A stretch of 64,000 bases of DNA from Methylobacterium mesophilicum SR1.6/6 (GCF_000364445.2 NZ_CP043538.1:3801447-3865446); one strand, 5' to 3'. Shown: positions 44,041 to 52,942, counted from the stretch's first letter. A program made the numbers and translations. Notes: a model not told the origin generated them from the letters alone.

Positions 44041-44447
44041 GCCAGCCCCCGCACGGCGGCGACCGTCAGCATGCCGGTGGCGAGGAACACCAGCACCGCC
44101 ACGATCGACCGCGGCGACAGCCGGGCAAGGCCGCAGACGCCGTGCCCGGAGGTGCAGCCGGAGCCGAGGCGGGTGCCGAAGCCGACCAGCAGCCCGGCCA
44201 GCGCCAGGACCGGCAACCCGGCCTGGATTCGCATGTCCGGCCAGTGCCCGGCCAGCAGCGCGAAGGCCGGCGGCCCGAGGACCAGGCCGAGCAGGAAGGC
44301 GGCATCGGCGAGGCGGTGGCCGCCCGGGCGGCCAAGGCTCGCGACGAGGCCGCTGATGCCGGCGATCCGGCCGTTCAGGAGGAGCAGCAGCGCGGCCGAT
44401 GCGCCGATCAGCAGGCCGCCGGCCAACGCGGGGAGGTAGGTGCCCAT
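44037..44447 (-). CDS. YeeE/YedE family membrane protein, first subunit
   Basis: 136 residues from ATG 44447. Hydrophobic throughout with motif GSGCTSGHGVCGLARLSPRS (Cys-x5-Cys), the hallmark of YeeE/YedE transporters that import thiosulfate or related sulfur species. The GTGA overlap with the next gene shows the two halves are translated together. The frame is open to 44555 but the residues before ATG 44447 are not protein-like. No persulfide dioxygenase or ArsR-type regulator, which often accompany such pairs, is next to it here. Confidence 0.88.
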   Translation of the reverse strand: MGTYLPALAGGLLIGASAALLLLLNGRIAGISGLVASLGRPGGHRLADAAFLLGLVLGPPAFALLAGHWPDMRIQAGLPVLALAGLLVGFGTRLGSGCTSGHGVCGLARLSPRSIVAVLVFLATGMLTVAAVRGLA

Positions 44448-44711
44448 GGACGGTCCCGGGTCGCGATTCGCCTGGCCGCAGGCGCGGCCGCGTGCGGATT
44501 GGTAGCGCTCCCTCGGGGCCGGAACAAGCCTTGCCGGATCCGGCTTCAGCTGCAATTATCACGATATCGCAACGGCTTAGTGAAGATCATGCTCTTCCGC
44601 GAGCACTCCGCGAACGAAACCTCCTCCGCGTCCCGGGAGGCGGGGGAAGAGCCTTCCCGAGAGGATGCGGCACCCCGCCGACCTCATCGGGCGGCCTGGC
44701 CCGCTCCGGCC

Positions 44712-44903
44712 ATGTCGCAGGGCGACGAGGTCATGTTCGAGCGACTCGACCTCGCCGAGATCCTGGGAATCTGGCGCCATGCCCGCGGCCGGGTGGTGGG
44801 CGTGCATCGGCCGGGCGGCGCCGCACCCACCGTGGACGTGAAGTTCGAGGGGCACGATACGCTGGAGCGCTACCTGCCGGACCTGTTCCGCCGCGTGCAC
44901 TGA
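44712..44903 (+). CDS. Small hypothetical protein
   Basis: 63 residues from ATG 44712: MSQGDEVMFERLDLAEILGI, then GRVVGVHRPGGAAPTVDVKF and YLPDLFRRVH. Looks like a small SH3-like beta protein fused to an N-terminal helix. An earlier in-frame start (44580 or 44589) would add an unlikely leader. No family recognised. Confidence 0.6.
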   Translation: MSQGDEVMFERLDLAEILGIWRHARGRVVGVHRPGGAAPTVDVKFEGHDTLERYLPDLFRRVH

Positions 44904-45254
44904 GCCGTCTGCGGAAGTCTCTGCCCGCGCCCGGCGAGCTCTGCCCGGACCGCGCAACTGTCGTCCCCGAAGGCGCGAGGCATGTCGGGGAAGAAGACAC
45001 GAGGTGTCTGCTTTCCCGACACTTCCCGCCTCTGACCCGTCTTCGGAGCATCGATCACGAAAAAGTAGGTGCCCGCTCCCGCACGCCACCTCCGAGCACC
45101 GGAACCCGGCCGTGTCCGAAACGTCAGGCCGGTCGCAACAGCCGCGGCCGATCTCCGGCCGGGGGTGTCGGGCCTGTCCGGGGGGTACGATGGCTCAGGG
45201 GGTTCACGGATCGCGCAGGTCGGATGCCGTCGCATCCGGCACCTCGGGCGCGCG
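44904..45254. other. Intergenic region before the phosphoesterase operon
   Basis: 351 bases. No gene seen. GGAAC-N16-CGTC at 45101-45125 resembles a sigma-EcfG promoter with one mismatch and lies about 130 bases before the first gene of the operon; too weak to call alone. Confidence 0.4.
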
Positions 45255-46478
45255 ATGAGCGTGCATCACCGCGTGTTCGCCTTCGCGCATATCGGCGACC
45301 TTCATCTGGAGCGGGCGGGCGACCGCAACGCCGACGACCTGCGGGCGATCCTCGCCGAGGTGGCGGGCCTGCACGGGAACGGCCTCCTCGACTTCGCCTA
45401 CCTGCCGGGTGACCTCGCCGAGGATGGCCGGGCGGAGCAGTACGCCCTCCTGCGCGACGCGCTCGACCGGCACCCGGACCTGCCGGTGCGCCTGATCGCC
45501 GGGGACCACGACCGCCAGTACGGCACGATGACGGACTTCGGCGCCCTGTTCGCCGCGGTCGCCGGCAGCCCCCGCGGCGGCGGGCACGCGGCGCTCCGGC
45601 ACGACCTGCCCCGCCCGCGCGACCCGGCGCCCGTCACGCAGACCTACTACGCCGAGACCGTCGCGGGGGTGCGCTGCCTGTTCCTCGACATGATCAGCGC
45701 CGGCTACGGCGAGAAGGGGTTCGGCCTCGATTTCCGCCTCGGTCCGCGCCAGCTCGCGTGGCTCGCCGACGAGCTGGCCCAGGCGGACGAACGAGGCCTG
45801 CCCTGCGCGATCTTCACCCACACCTACCCGGACGACCTCCGCGTGCCCGACGAGCGGGAGGAACTCTCCGGCCTGATCCGCCACCACGGCGTGCGCCTCG
45901 TCGAGATGGGCCACACCCACTACAACGAGCTCGCCCCGGACGGGCGCACGCTCTACGCGGCGGCCCGCTCGGTCGGACAGAACGAGGACGGCTCGGTGGG
46001 CTACGCGGTCGCGGCGATCGACGGGCCCGTGACGAGCTGGCGGTTCAAGCCCCTCGACCGGGCGCTGCCCTTCGTCATGGTCACGAGCCCCGCCGACCGG
46101 CGCCTCGCCACCGCGCCCCTCGACGTGCCCGACGGCACGATCTCGGCGCGGGCCCTCGTGCTGTCGGGCCGGCCGCAGGCCGACTGGCGCTGCCACCTGC
46201 GCGTCGATGGCGGTCCGCCCCACCCGATGCGGCCCGATGGCCCCCGCACGGTCCATGCCCGGATCCCGTGGCGGGAGGGCATGCGCCGCCTCGCCGTCAC
46301 GGTCGCGGACGGCTCCGGCACGGACGACACCGAGGTGATCGAGCCCGTGGGCCCGAGCTTCGTGCCGCCCCCCGCGCATGACCGCCCCGGCAGCGACGCC
46401 CACCGGCTCTCCGCCTGGCCCGAGAAGGGTCTCCGGGGCGACCAGCTCGGCCCGAACCGCCACGGCCGGGACTGGTAG
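45255..46478 (+). CDS. Metallophosphoesterase, CpdA-like
   Basis: 407 residues from ATG 45255. Calcineurin-like fold with its metal motifs: FAHIGDLHLE (D-x-H), YLPGDLAEDG (GD-x2-x-D), AGDHDRQYG (GDHD in place of GNHD), IFTHTYPDD and MGHTHYNEL (GH-x-H). Residues about 290-407 form an extra C-terminal domain. Class III cAMP phosphodiesterases (CpdA) share this set, so cAMP is one candidate substrate; this is inference. It heads a run of five genes in the same direction, ending with an adenylate cyclase. Confidence 0.85.
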   Translation: MSVHHRVFAFAHIGDLHLERAGDRNADDLRAILAEVAGLHGNGLLDFAYLPGDLAEDGRAEQYALLRDALDRHPDLPVRLIAGDHDRQYGTMTDFGALFAAVAGSPRGGGHAALRHDLPRPRDPAPVTQTYYAETVAGVRCLFLDMISAGYGEKGFGLDFRLGPRQLAWLADELAQADERGLPCAIFTHTYPDDLRVPDEREELSGLIRHHGVRLVEMGHTHYNELAPDGRTLYAAARSVGQNEDGSVGYAVAAIDGPVTSWRFKPLDRALPFVMVTSPADRRLATAPLDVPDGTISARALVLSGRPQADWRCHLRVDGGPPHPMRPDGPRTVHARIPWREGMRRLAVTVADGSGTDDTEVIEPVGPSFVPPPAHDRPGSDAHRLSAWPEKGLRGDQLGPNRHGRDW

Positions 46479-46547
46479 TCCCCAGCCCCGAAGCGCTCCA
46501 CACCGCACCGCACGATTCGAAACCCCGATAGAGGACGACCGGACCCG

Positions 46548-47816
46548 ATGGGCGCGCTGACGCTGACCCCCAACATCACGACCTGGGCGATCGCGGCCCT
46601 CGCGACCCTCGGCGTCATCCTGCGGCCGTTCTCCTGGCCGGAGGCGATCTGGGCGGTGCTCGGCGCCGGCGCCCTCGTCGCCCTCGGCCTGCTCGCCCCC
46701 GCCACCGCCTGGGAAGGCGTGCTGAAGGGGACCGACGTCTACCTGTTCCTCGTCGGCATGATGCTGATGTCGGAGGTCGCCCGGAAGGAGGGCCTGTTCG
46801 ACTGGCTCGCCGGAATCGCGGTGCGCGCCGCCAAGGGCTCGGCGACGCGGCTGTTCACCCTCGTCTACCTCGTCGGCACCGTCGTGACGGTGTTCCTGTC
46901 GAACGACGCCTGCGCGGTGGTGCTCACCCCGGCCGTCTACGCGGCCACCAAGGCCGCCAAGGTGGAGAACCCCCTTCCCTACCTGTTCATCTGCGCCTTC
47001 ATCGCCAACGCGGCGAGCTTCGTGCTGCCGATCTCGAACCCCGCCAACCTCGTGGTCTTCGCCGAGCACATGCCGCCGCTGGTGCGCTGGCTCGGCCTGT
47101 TCGCCCTGCCCTCCCTGCTCGCCATCGTGACGACCTACGCGGTGCTGCGGCTGACGCAGGCGAAGACCCTGCGCGGCCAGACGGTCGCCACCGACGTCGA
47201 GGCCGTAGCGCTCACCCGCACCGGCCTCGTGGCGGGGATCGGCATCGTGGCGACCGGCGGCGTGCTGATCGGCGCCTCGGCGCTCGGCCTCGATCTCGGC
47301 CTGCCGACCTTCGTGGCCGGCCTCGCCACCACGATCGTGGTGCTGCTCCTCAAGCGCGGCGGCCTCGTCGAGGTGGCCAAGGACGTGTCGTGGAGCGTGC
47401 TGCCGCTGGTGGCCGGCCTGTTCGTGCTCGTGGAGGCCCTGGAGAAGACCGGCGTGCTCGCCATGCTGGCCGATCTCCTCAAGGGCTACGCACAGGCCGC
47501 CCCGGAGGCCACCGCCTGGGGCGCGGGCGGCCTGATCGCGGTGCTGTGCAACCTCGTCAACAACCTGCCGGCCGGCCTGATCGCGGGGGCCGCCGTGCAG
47601 GCCTCCCACGTCCCCGAGAAGGTGGCGGGCGCGATCCTGATCGGCGTCGATCTGGGGCCCAACCTCTCGGTGACGGGCTCGCTGGCGACCATCCTGTGGC
47701 TCACCGCCATCCGCCGCGAGGGCCAGGATGTCGGCGCCTGGACCTTCCTCAAGCTCGGCCTGCTGGTGATGCCCCCGGCCCTCGTGCTGGCGCTGGCCGG
47801 CCTGCTCCTCCTCTGA
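46548..47816 (+). CDS. ArsB/NhaD-type ion transporter
   Basis: 422 residues, about 11 membrane helices. The motif FLSNDACAVVLTPAVYAATK and the SNPANLVVFAE segment match the arsenite/anion (ArsB-type) branch of the ion transporter superfamily; NLVNNLPAGLIAGAA in the second half is the repeat-related counterpart. No ArsR regulator or ArsC reductase is adjacent, so arsenite is not certain. Follows the phosphoesterase by 69 bases. Confidence 0.85.
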   Translation: MGALTLTPNITTWAIAALATLGVILRPFSWPEAIWAVLGAGALVALGLLAPATAWEGVLKGTDVYLFLVGMMLMSEVARKEGLFDWLAGIAVRAAKGSATRLFTLVYLVGTVVTVFLSNDACAVVLTPAVYAATKAAKVENPLPYLFICAFIANAASFVLPISNPANLVVFAEHMPPLVRWLGLFALPSLLAIVTTYAVLRLTQAKTLRGQTVATDVEAVALTRTGLVAGIGIVATGGVLIGASALGLDLGLPTFVAGLATTIVVLLLKRGGLVEVAKDVSWSVLPLVAGLFVLVEALEKTGVLAMLADLLKGYAQAAPEATAWGAGGLIAVLCNLVNNLPAGLIAGAAVQASHVPEKVAGAILIGVDLGPNLSVTGSLATILWLTAIRREGQDVGAWTFLKLGLLVMPPALVLALAGLLLL

Positions 47817-47841
47817 CCCCCCGAACCCAAGGTCCGCGCGC

Positions 47842-48762
47842 GTGACGGCTGCCCTCCTCTATCCCTTCATCCTGGTGGCGGGCGCGCTGCAGGCGATCGG
47901 CAACGCCATGAACGCGCAGCTGCGCGGCAGGCTCGTCAACCCGTGGCTCGCCGCGACGGTGTCGTTCCTGCCCATCGTCTTCGTGTTCACGACCCTGTTC
48001 CTAACCATGCCGACGCCGCTGCCGAGCCTCGAATCCCTCGGCAAGATGCCCTGGTACGCGCCGCTCGGGGGGCTCGCCGGCGCGGTGGCGGTGTTCGGCG
48101 GCCTCGCCTTCATCGACAAGGTCGGCGCCGGGCCGTTCAACGGCCTGACGCTCACCGCCAACATCCTCACCTCGCTCGCGATGGACGCGCTCGGGCTGTT
48201 CGGCCTGCAGGCCGCGGGCTTCAAGCCGATGCCCTGGCTCGGCGGCCTGCTGATGGCGGTGGGCGTCACCTTCATCGCGCGCTCGGGCGGCAAGAAGGAC
48301 GGCGGCGAGTCCGGCGTCGGCGGCAAGCTGCTCTACCCGTTCATCCTCGTGGCGGGCGCCCTCATGGCGATCGGCGTCGTCTGGAACGCGCAGCTCCGGG
48401 GCGCCCTGGAGAACCCCTGGCTCGCCGCCACGGTGTCGTTCGTGCCCGTGGTGTTCGTGTTCGCGCTTGTCTTCCTGCTGCGGCCCTCGCCGCTGCCGAC
48501 CCGCGAGGACATCGCGGGGGTCCGCTGGTGGATGCCGCTCGCCGGGATCACCGGCGCGGTGGCGGTGTTCGCCGGGCTGCTCTTCGTCGACAAGGTCGGG
48601 GCCGGCGCCTTCAACGGCCTGCTCATCACCGCCAACCTCCTGACCTCGGTGGCGCTGGACCATTTCGGCTGGTTCGGCATGAAGCAGGTCAAGGCGGGGC
48701 CGCCGCGCCTGATCGGCGCCGCCGTGATGGTCGCCGGCATCGTGCTGATCTCGCTGTTCTGA
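47842..48762 (+). CDS. YdcZ (DUF606) family transporter, internally duplicated
   Basis: 306 residues from GTG 47842 (AAGG upstream). Two near-identical halves: residues about 4-150 and 162-306 both start LLYPFILVAGAL and share NPWLAATVSF, AGAVAVFGGL/TGAVAVFAGL and DKVGAG-FNGL. Normal YdcZ proteins are about 150 residues with four or five helices and work as pairs, so this is a fused tandem. A member of the DMT superfamily; substrate unknown. Confidence 0.87.
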   Translation: MTAALLYPFILVAGALQAIGNAMNAQLRGRLVNPWLAATVSFLPIVFVFTTLFLTMPTPLPSLESLGKMPWYAPLGGLAGAVAVFGGLAFIDKVGAGPFNGLTLTANILTSLAMDALGLFGLQAAGFKPMPWLGGLLMAVGVTFIARSGGKKDGGESGVGGKLLYPFILVAGALMAIGVVWNAQLRGALENPWLAATVSFVPVVFVFALVFLLRPSPLPTREDIAGVRWWMPLAGITGAVAVFAGLLFVDKVGAGAFNGLLITANLLTSVALDHFGWFGMKQVKAGPPRLIGAAVMVAGIVLISLF

Positions 48763-48774
48763 GGTCCCGGCGCG

Positions 48775-50172
48775 ATGTGGACCCTCCCCGCCTGGCTCCT
48801 GCGCCGCGAGATCCTGCTGCTGGCGGGCGCCGCGCTCCTCGGCGCGGGCGGGGTCGCGGCGTGGGTCCTGCTCCAGGCGACGGTCCTGACCATCGCGGTC
48901 GCCCCCCGCGACGGCACCGAGCCCGGTCTGATCAAGGCCTACGCGGACGCCCTCGACGCCGGCCGCGAGAACGTCCGGCTGAAGATCCTGTCCTTCGACG
49001 ACGTGCGCGAGAGCGCCGCCGCCCTGCAGGACGGCCGGGCCGACCTCGCGGTGGTCCGCCCCGACGTGCTGCTGCCGACCAACGGGCTGACCCTGGCGAT
49101 CCTGCGCGATCAGGCGATGGTGATCGCCTCCCCGGAACAGGCCGGGATCAAGAGCTTCCCGAAGCTCGCCGGCAAGCGGCTCGGCATCGCGGCCCACCGC
49201 GACGCAGACCTCTGGCTCCTGCGGAACATCCTCGGCTATTACGGCCTCACCCTGGAGGAGGCGGAGGGCCCGGCGCGGGATTCCACGGTCCGGCTGGTCC
49301 CGGTCGACCAGGAGGCGGTGGCGGGCGCCTTCCGCGAGAAGCGGATCGACGCCTTCGTCAGCATCATCGCCCCCTCGGCACCCAAGGCGCTGGCCCTGGT
49401 GGCGGCGGTGCAGGGGGTCGCCCGCGGCGGCAGGGTGGACTTCGTCGCCGTGGAGGACGACGGCGCCGTGATCGAGCGCTTTCCCCGGCTCCAGGCGGTG
49501 ACGATCCCGGGGGGCCTGTTCGGCGGCCGTCCCAAGCTGCCGGCGGACGACGTGAAGACGGTGGGCGCCTCCTACCGGCTGATGGCGCGCGCCTCCCTGA
49601 GCCGCGTGGTGGCCGCCGACGTGACCCAGCAGCTCTTCGAGAAGCGCACCGCCGCCGCGCAAGGAACCGACGCCGCCGAGTACGTCCAGGCCCCGGCCTA
49701 CGACACGACCGTGGCGGCGACCAGCGCCCGCATCCCGATCCATCCCGGCGCGATCGACTATTACGAGCGCGACCAGCACGGCTTCATCGAGCGCTACGGC
49801 GACACGCTCTACCTCCTGGGCGCGCTGGCCGGCGGCCTCGTGTCGGTGCTCGCCTGGATCCGGCAGCGCCTCGCCGGCCTGCGCCGCGAGCGGATCGACG
49901 AGATCATGGACCGGCTCCTGGAGATCGCCGGGCAGGCCCGGGCGCTGCGCGACCCGGCGGCGATCGAGGCGCTCACTGTCGAGGTCGACGCGCTCGCCAT
50001 GGACGTGGTGCGCTACGCCCGGGAACGGGAGCCCGACACGAAGACGATGTCGGCCGCCGCGGTCGCGATCGACACGGCCCGGGCGACCATCGCGGATTGC
50101 CGGACACGGGCGGACGCCGCCGAGGCGCGGACAGGCCGCCCCGTCCGGCTGCACGGGGCGGCCGGCGCCTGA
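48775..50172 (+). CDS. TAXI-family solute-binding protein, membrane-anchored at both ends
   Basis: 465 residues. Membrane helix 1 (about 11-36), a periplasmic TAXI-type (TRAP-transporter-associated) binding domain (about 38-335) with IAVAPRDGTEPGLIKAYADA and GRADLAVVRPDVL, a second helix (about 343-365) and a cytosolic helical tail (366-465) likely to form a coiled coil (RERIDEIMDRLLEIAGQARA). There is no TRAP permease gene nearby. Anchoring plus a cytosolic tail point to sensing, not uptake. Only one base separates it from the cyclase gene. Confidence 0.87.
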   Translation: MWTLPAWLLRREILLLAGAALLGAGGVAAWVLLQATVLTIAVAPRDGTEPGLIKAYADALDAGRENVRLKILSFDDVRESAAALQDGRADLAVVRPDVLLPTNGLTLAILRDQAMVIASPEQAGIKSFPKLAGKRLGIAAHRDADLWLLRNILGYYGLTLEEAEGPARDSTVRLVPVDQEAVAGAFREKRIDAFVSIIAPSAPKALALVAAVQGVARGGRVDFVAVEDDGAVIERFPRLQAVTIPGGLFGGRPKLPADDVKTVGASYRLMARASLSRVVAADVTQQLFEKRTAAAQGTDAAEYVQAPAYDTTVAATSARIPIHPGAIDYYERDQHGFIERYGDTLYLLGALAGGLVSVLAWIRQRLAGLRRERIDEIMDRLLEIAGQARALRDPAAIEALTVEVDALAMDVVRYAREREPDTKTMSAAAVAIDTARATIADCRTRADAAEARTGRPVRLHGAAGA

Positions 50173-50173
50173 C

Positions 50174-51616
50174 ATGGCTGTCTCGACCACCAGCGGGCGT
50201 CTTCCAGCCGCCGATCGGACCGTTCCGGCGCCGACCGATGTTCCGATGCGGGCGCGGGTCGCCGGACGGGTGAGGCGGACCTTGCGCTCGCGCACGGTGA
50301 CGTGGATGACGGTGGGATTCGCCACGATCCTGGTGATGACCGCCATCGCGCTCGGCGCCTTCCTCTACCAGCAGCGCGGCATCGACGCCGTGCGCCACAC
50401 CGTGGCGGTCGACGGGCGCCTCGCCCGGGTGCTGTCGGCGGTGCAGGACGCCGAGACCGGCCAGCGGGGCTACCTGCTCACCGGCGACGAGGCCTTCCTG
50501 CTGCCCTTCACGGAAGGCCGCGTGAACGTCGACCGCCAGCTCGATCTGCTGCGCGACCTCGTCCAGGACGATCCCGACCAGCGGGCCGAGTGCGACGTCC
50601 TGACCGGGCTGATCCGCGAGAAGCTCGACGAACTCGACGCCAGCGTCGCCCTCAGCCGCGGGGGCGACGCCGCGGCGGCCCGCGCCGCCGTGGCCAAGGG
50701 CCGGGGCAAGCCCGTGATGGACGCGATCCGCGACCTCGTGCGCCGCATGGAGGCGCACGAGGCGGACAGGATGGAGCGGCGCCAGGCGGAGGTCTCACGG
50801 ATCGCCCTGGCGATCTGGATCCTGGTCGGCCTCCTCACCGTGCTGTTCGTGCTGTTCGCCATCTCGGGCCTCCGGGAGGCGAACCGGCGCAACCGGCTGT
50901 CGCGCTTCCTGCCGCGGGAGCTGGTCCTACGGCTCGCCGACGACGACGGGAGTCTCAGGGCCGGACGCCGCCAAGACGCCGCGATCGTGTTCGTCGACAT
51001 GCGCGGCTCGACCGCCCTGGCCGAGAGCCTGGACCCGCACGCCCTCTCCGAGTTCCTGTCCGCCTTCCGGCGGCGGGTCACGCGGCTGGCCCGGCTGCGG
51101 GGCGGCGTGGTCGACAAGTTCATCGGCGACGGCGCCCTGGTGGTGTTCGGGCTGCCCGAGCCCCGGCCCGACGACGCCACCCGCGCCCTCGCCTTCGCCC
51201 GGGACCTCGTCGCGGTGATCGCCCGCTGGACCGCCAGGGCCGCGCGGGCGGAGCCCGTGCGCATCGGGGTCGGCGTCCACTATGGCGAGGTGTTCTGCGG
51301 GATCATCGGCGAGGAGGCGCGCTACGAGTTCACGGTGCTGGGCGACGCCGTCAACGTTGCGGCCCGCCTGGAGCAGGCGACCAAGCAGCACGGCGTCCCG
51401 ATCCTGGCCTCCGAGGCGGCGCGCCGGGCCGCCGGAGAGCCCCCTGGGGCGTGGCGCCAGGTCAGCCGCGAGCCCCTGCGGGGCCGCCGGGAACCCATGC
51501 CCTATCACACCCCGGCGGGAACGACCCCGGACGGCTCCGGCCGGGGGCATGAATCGGGCTTGCCGGGTCCTGATCGGGACCGAGAGAAGAAGATGTTCGC
51601 AACCCGGCGCGGGTAG
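50174..51616 (+). CDS. Adenylate/guanylate cyclase with CHASE3 sensor domain
   Basis: 480 residues. Membrane helices at about 42-66 and 210-233 flank a periplasmic CHASE3 domain with the typical AVQDAETGQRGYLLTGDEAF. The class III cyclase catalytic domain (about 268-430) has its first metal Asp in VFVDMRGSTALA, the substrate-selecting Lys in DKFIGDGALVVFG (second metal Asp in GDG), and VLGDAVNVAARLEQ with the transition-state Asn and Arg. Makes cAMP most likely. It follows the TAXI protein by one base, which argues that the two act together. Confidence 0.92.
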   Translation: MAVSTTSGRLPAADRTVPAPTDVPMRARVAGRVRRTLRSRTVTWMTVGFATILVMTAIALGAFLYQQRGIDAVRHTVAVDGRLARVLSAVQDAETGQRGYLLTGDEAFLLPFTEGRVNVDRQLDLLRDLVQDDPDQRAECDVLTGLIREKLDELDASVALSRGGDAAAARAAVAKGRGKPVMDAIRDLVRRMEAHEADRMERRQAEVSRIALAIWILVGLLTVLFVLFAISGLREANRRNRLSRFLPRELVLRLADDDGSLRAGRRQDAAIVFVDMRGSTALAESLDPHALSEFLSAFRRRVTRLARLRGGVVDKFIGDGALVVFGLPEPRPDDATRALAFARDLVAVIARWTARAARAEPVRIGVGVHYGEVFCGIIGEEARYEFTVLGDAVNVAARLEQATKQHGVPILASEAARRAAGEPPGAWRQVSREPLRGRREPMPYHTPAGTTPDGSGRGHESGLPGPDRDREKKMFATRRG

Positions 51617-51697
51617 AGAACAAGTGTCTCTCGCACCCGCGAAATACGAAAGACGCCTCCATTGCGCGGAGACGTCCCGGACGCGACATTTCCCGAC

Positions 51698-51934
51698 ATG
51701 CGCAGCCTCTCCGAAACCCAGGCGACGACCTTCGATCCGTTCGGCGAGCCCGTCGCGGACGGCGTCGCGCGCACCTGTGCGGACACGGCCGGCGATCGCA
51801 CCGCCCGGCGCGTCGGCAGCGCGGTTTTCTGGACGCTGGCCCTGGCGATCCTGGCCGGCCGCGTCTACGCCTACGATCTGCCGACGGTACAGCACGTCGC
51901 CACGCAGGCGGTGCAGATGCTCGCCCTGCGCTGA
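51698..51934 (+). CDS. Small single-span membrane protein
   Basis: 78 residues from ATG 51698. A polar N-terminus (MRSLSETQATTFDPFGEPVA) and one helix VFWTLALAILAGRVYAYDLP near residues 40-60, then a short tail. Similar small proteins occur in Methylobacterium; no function known. ATG 51662 would add 12 residues. Confidence 0.6.
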   Translation: MRSLSETQATTFDPFGEPVADGVARTCADTAGDRTARRVGSAVFWTLALAILAGRVYAYDLPTVQHVATQAVQMLALR

Positions 51935-52092
51935 GCGCGCCAAAGCCGAGAACCTGTTCAAGTTCATGAGCGAGACCGGCCCGCGGGCTGCTTTCGCGCG
52001 CCGGAGGCACGGTCTGGGACTGCGCCGCGGCCGGTGAGCTCCCTTTCTGTTACGAGCGCTCTCGCGCCTGCCGACGCGGCGCGGAAGCGGTG

Positions 52093-52545
52093 TCAGCGCC
52101 TTCCCCAGTGCCTTCCGAGGAGCGGCCGGTCGGGCAGGAAGTCGGCATCGGTCAGAGCGGCCGCCACCACCGCGAGCAGGCCGAGATGCAGCGCCGCCGC
52201 CGCGAGGGCGGGGCTGTGGAGCGTCCCCAGCGCCAGCGCCCCGGCCGCCATGGCCGGCGGGCCGGCCACGTAGATCGCCGTCCGCCAGGGCGCCGCCGGC
52301 CGGGCGAGGCGCCAGAAACCGGCCGCGAGCGCGGCCAGCGCGAACCCGCCCTTGATCACCGCCATGAAGCGGATCACCCGCGCGAGGTCGGGCTCGACGG
52401 GAACGGCCGGCGACCGTACGGCCACGGCGGCGGTGCCGAGCAGGGCGGCGGCCGTCAGCAGGACGAGGGCGAGGCGTGCCGGCCCGATCCGACCGGCTGC
52501 GCGGGCGGGGGGCGCCACGGCGACGGGATGCGCGTCAGTCCACAT
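52093..52545 (-). CDS. Hypothetical membrane protein
   Basis: 150 residues with four predicted membrane helices (LALVLLTAAALLGTAAVAV; FMAVIKGGFALAALAAGFW; YVAGPPAMAAGALALG; ALHLGLLAVVAAALTDA). No family recognised. Upstream of it lies palindrome family B, copy 2. Confidence 0.7.
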   Translation of the reverse strand: MWTDAHPVAVAPPARAAGRIGPARLALVLLTAAALLGTAAVAVRSPAVPVEPDLARVIRFMAVIKGGFALAALAAGFWRLARPAAPWRTAIYVAGPPAMAAGALALGTLHSPALAAAALHLGLLAVVAAALTDADFLPDRPLLGRHWGRR

Positions 52546-52573
52546 GGATTCCTCCTGTCGATGCGGGGCCAGC

Positions 52574-52663
52574 CGTCTTTGCGAGCGGAGCGAAGCAATC
52601 CAGCTGCGCCACGTTTGCCGAGGTCGCGCTGCCCTGGGTTGCTTCGCGCCGCTCGCAAGGACG
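52574..52663. repeat. Intergenic palindrome, family B, copy 2
   Basis: Left arm 52574-52598 begins CGTCTTTGCGAGCGGAGCG, right arm 52639-52663 mirrors it with a few mismatches. Centre shares CCGAGGTCGCGCTGCCCTGG with the other B copies in part. Lies between two minus-strand genes. Confidence 0.75.
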
Positions 52664-52672
52664 CGGCGGATC

Positions 52673-52942
52673 TCAGCGCAGCTTCTGCTCCTCCTTCTCC
52701 CGCTCGGTCGGCGGGCGGGCCCGGTCGGCCCCCTCGGCGGCCGGCGTGGCGGCGGGGGCCTGCGGGTAAGCCACGTTCGGGGTCTGGCCGGTGCTGCCGA
52801 CCGTGCTGTTGTTCGTACCGGGCGTCGCCGCCGCGTCCGGCGGCAGCGCGTCGCCGGGGCGGGGTTGGGCCTGGGCGGCGCCCGAGAGCGCCGCGACGAG
52901 GAGGGCGAGGGACCAGGTCCGGAAGCGGCGCGGGCGCATCAT
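52673..52942 (-). CDS. Small exported hypothetical protein in the GMC operon
   Basis: 89 residues from ATG 52942. Signal peptide 1-25 (RRFRTWSLALLVAALSGAAQA), then a Pro/Ala/Thr-rich mature part, ending EREKEEQKLR. Its ATG shares a base with the GMC stop (TGATG), so it is translated with it. Cytochrome c subunits often fill this place in gluconate-dehydrogenase-type operons, but there is no CxxCH here. Confidence 0.7.
   Translation of the reverse strand: MMRPRRFRTWSLALLVAALSGAAQAQPRPGDALPPDAAATPGTNNSTVGSTGQTPNVAYPQAPAATPAAEGADRARPPTEREKEEQKLR

Noticed and set aside
45204..47609. An 801-codon minus-strand frame opposite the phosphoesterase and ArsB-like genes
   Set aside because: Composition is dominated by Arg, Gly, His and Glu, typical of antisense frames in GC-rich DNA, and the plus-strand genes have clear domains.
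46548..47816. Arsenic resistance operon
   Set aside because: Only the carrier is ArsB-like; there is no ArsR, ArsC or ArsH gene beside it, and its operon partners point to signalling.
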